Source: Ciona intestinalis (taxonomy: Eukaryota; Chordata; Ascidiacea; Phlebobranchia; Cionidae). Taken from it: a DNA stretch of 64,000 bases. Positions 61,801-64,000 of this stretch are shown one piece after another. The translations under genes were made by a program, and so were the position numbers. The DNA lies in the NCBI RefSeq assembly GCF_000224145.3, contig NC_020169.2, forward strand, positions 4,236,957 through 4,300,956, in the 5' to 3' direction. The notes under the pieces were generated by a model, which was not told where the DNA came from, made no database searches, and worked only from the letters and a program-made list of their open reading frames with translations. The stretch's first letter is position 1. The number at the start of each line of letters is the position of its first letter.

Positions 61801-64000
61801 ACATGCTTGTTTATGGGCATACAAAATCTTTTTTTTACCAATGTAATGTCTTTTTTCAAATCAAGTATTATGCCCAAAAAAAATGCCCCAACTATGGTCC
61901 AAATCACAAACCCAGGTCTCCTCACAAACCCAGGGCGTCCATTGCAGTAGAGCTTTACTAAAATAACAGGCCTACCCCATATTTTCTGCACTGCAACAGC
62001 TAGAAAACACTAAAACCTATAGAAGGAAAAAAAATTCACAAGAGTGTGTATGTCTAACTACCCTTGCCTGCCCTACATTTTTTTTATTAAAGCCTCTCTA
62101 AAGCCTCCCCTACATTTATAAAAGTTACACGCCTATGTTGTTGCCACACCTGGGTTCACTTCTCTATAGTTTGCAATTCCAAAAGCATCAATAATGGCTT
62201 GGAATCCTTGAGTGAATTTATCAGTCCTGTTGTAAGTTGGTGGAGCTTCCTTTGTGTTCATACGTTGCATTATAGATGGAACAGATGATCCACTTAACTC
62301 CTGTTACAAGATTTCAGTTCATTAGTGCTATTATAATTCCACAAACTAATAATTGATACCACAGTTTACTTTTATAAAGCAATTTAAAGTGTAACCAAAA
62401 CAGCCAAAAGTTGTTCATTACTCACTAAATGTACCTTTTCAATTAAAAAGTAAAAAAAAATTACAATATAAAAATCTCAGTTTAAAAGTACAAAATACCT
62501 GCTATATAAAATTTTTGACTAAAAAACATGCAAATCTTACCGTTCCCTTTCTTAAAGCAAGTTGTATCCGATCAATTTCAACAACAGGACACCAGCATTC
62601 AGCTATCAGACATTTCTCAGCTATGTTTACATTGAACAAGTTCAGTGTGTGGTAGATTGCTTTAATCTTGCGTACCTAAATTAAAAAGAGGTGTTTGTAT
62701 ACTATGTTTAAACAGTTTTTTTGCTGTTATGCAGTTTAAATAGCTTAGCACACGCCTATTGGGTTATGTTTACTAGGTTTAAAGTAGCAAATATTCCAAA
62801 CTACAGTAAATCATATCAGCATTTTGGAATCTTACATTGTAAAAATTCAGACATGTCTTTCTATTGTAACATATGTTGTAAAAATACTCAATTCACAAAA
62901 AAATGGCAAATGAAACATTTTAGATAACATATACCTCTAACTTAATTAAACTAATCACAATACACAATAATCCACTTTACCTTAATGAACCAGACTCTTA
63001 TATCCAATGCAACTTGAGAAAGAACTATCTTTCGGTGATCCTCAGTTTGGTTCAAGACCTGTCATTGAAAATCAAGTTAATATAATGTATGGGATAATAA
63101 TCAATAAAGGTATACAGCTCAGAAGCTAATAATATTTCAGTCAAAGAAATTTAGCATAAGGGAAGCATCTCGTGTATCATGCACATTTAAAAAATTAAAA
63201 TTGCCAATTTAGCTGTATAAATTAACCAAAGACTGTTTAAAACACATCGGTTTTCAAACACCCTATAACACATAACAAGACCAACACCAAAACAACCAAA
63301 AATGTGACATGCCAAAATTGAGACTAACATGAATTTATTACACATGTAATGCTGGGTGTCTGCTCATACCTATTGCAACCCCTTTAAAATGTGTGGAAAA
63401 ATACTGTTAAAACAACAGCTAAGTAGCTGCTAGAATTTAAGTTAAATATAAGTAAGAGAAACCAAGTACAACATGCAACATAAAGTAAATTGTTAGAGCA
63501 TGCATAGGGTGGTAGATGGACAACACTTGTGCAAATGATGTAAAACACAATGCAACTACTTCTTTTGAAATAGCTGACTAGTCAAAAACTACAAGACGAA
63601 ATCTATATTAGAAATCAATACTGATTTAACTGAAAGCGTGTAAAAATATTCTATTTTATATGGTGAAGCCCTTGTCAAAGACCTAGGATTTAGGTCAAAT
63701 TTGGCCCCAATGTTTAGGACTAAAAAGCTGGCATCATATTTCATTAGGGGTGAGGTCCTGTGGCAGTGCATGCCAAGGGACCTGGGGTGCTAATCCCAAA
63801 GTTTTCCTTTACCCTAAACAAGTAGGCATACCTGTTTAATAAAATTTTAAAAAGAACTCCTTTTCGTTGACTAAAATGCGTTTTAGTTTTATAATTATTT
63901 AAGAGAAAGACTGAACGAAAGTTTTAGTTTGCCATGCCAGCAGGGGTGCAGCTAAACAGTTTAGAGCCAATGATAGTTATATAAATAACAGATAACAACA
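55822..64000 (-). CDS. ATP6V0A: V-type proton ATPase 116 kDa subunit a, copy B (N-terminal part outside window)
   Basis: Tandem paralogue of copy A on the same strand. Thirteen exons are visible in coding order: 63058-62981, 62675-62541, 62300-62150, 61599-61460, 61057-60912, 60702-60579, 60340-60222, 59890-59761, 59352-59155, 57236-57108, 56846-56729, 56264-56174, 55996-55822, covering the last 577 aa. It starts at [20 protein letters not shown] and ends in a final exon of 175 nt, the same length as in copy [16 protein letters not shown] with the channel Arg is intact. Exon lengths equal those of copy A, except that the variable cytosolic linker is one 129-nt exon here and two (48 + 96) in A, and the exon before it is 198 instead of 195 nt. 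The N-terminal exons lie beyond 64000. Both copies look functional. Confidence 0.95.
58378..58570. mobile_element. MITE (family M)
   Basis: cagtgggggaagatgggaca and caaatcttttcccactctac TIRs; the interior matches the family (aataccctgatcgtgtttta, tctttgtttactacctaatg). In a copy B intron. Confidence 0.88.
59560..59665. repeat. interspersed repeat, family 3 fragment
   Basis: gaggttaaggccagaatccg, actggagtggagcaatgtct; resembles 32000-32090. In a copy B intron. Confidence 0.4.
63059..64000. other. copy B intron running off the window
   Basis: No exon recognised. A family 2 repeat copy lies at about 63655-63785 (aaatttggccccaatgttta, ggggtgaggtcctgtggcag). Confidence 0.55.

Noticed and set aside
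1-64000. Retroviral, LTR, Polinton-like or LINE elements
   Set aside because: I found no reverse transcriptase, integrase, capsid or polymerase motif and no long terminal repeats; mobile sequence here is limited to short non-autonomous repeats.

Overview
This is an AT-rich, intron-dense animal window. The gene content (septin-2-like, CWC22, SLC35F6, IQCC, TXNDC16, V-ATPase subunit a), the short introns and the crowd of short non-autonomous repeats fit a tunicate genome such as Ciona. That assignment is inference from gene style; no species-diagnostic sequence was searched. Three 50-base N gaps (10458-10507, 12681-12730, 16622-16671) show a draft assembly, and sequence is duplicated across two of them.

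Layout. 1-1225 (+): the 3' exons of a septin. 2464-8950 (+): a complete 14-exon CWC22 splicing-factor gene with an RS-like tail. About 9680-13745: an ~87-bp satellite array with a palindromic core. 15505-20259 (-): a complete eight-exon SLC35F6. 21063-25165 (-): a 10-exon secreted or GPI-anchored immunoglobulin-superfamily protein. 26119-32179 (-): an 11-exon type I membrane protein that reads as signal peptide, ZP-N module, SEA, two EGF-like modules, TM and a short tail. 33106-34454 (+): a small three-exon IQCC homologue. 35353-43266 (+): TXNDC16 (ERp90), about 21 exons, ending in a KDEL-like HTEL tail. 44327-54465 (-) and 55822 to beyond 64000 (-): two tandem V-ATPase subunit-a genes. The first is complete with 22 exons; the second has its last 13 exons in the window.

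The genes form no operon or pathway. They are a typical mix of housekeeping functions (pre-mRNA splicing, ER folding, proton pumping, septin cytoskeleton) and two adjacent cell-surface genes. Introns and spacers carry a TIR-bearing MITE family (about 11 copies, eight of them between 23.0 and 31.7 kb), a tRNA-headed SINE family, and two further short interspersed families.

The observations most worth following are: a decayed duplicate exon in CWC22 that would remove the RS tail; the uncommon ZP-N plus SEA architecture; mosaic near-identity between the V-ATPase paralogues, pointing to gene conversion; a 37-nt intron or a frameshift in TXNDC16; an orphan 3'-terminal exon at 32.6 kb; and the satellite array with its assembly-related flank duplication. 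All exon boundaries were read by eye from GT/AG sites, phase continuity and family similarity. In each gene described as complete, the exon lengths add up to an intact reading frame.
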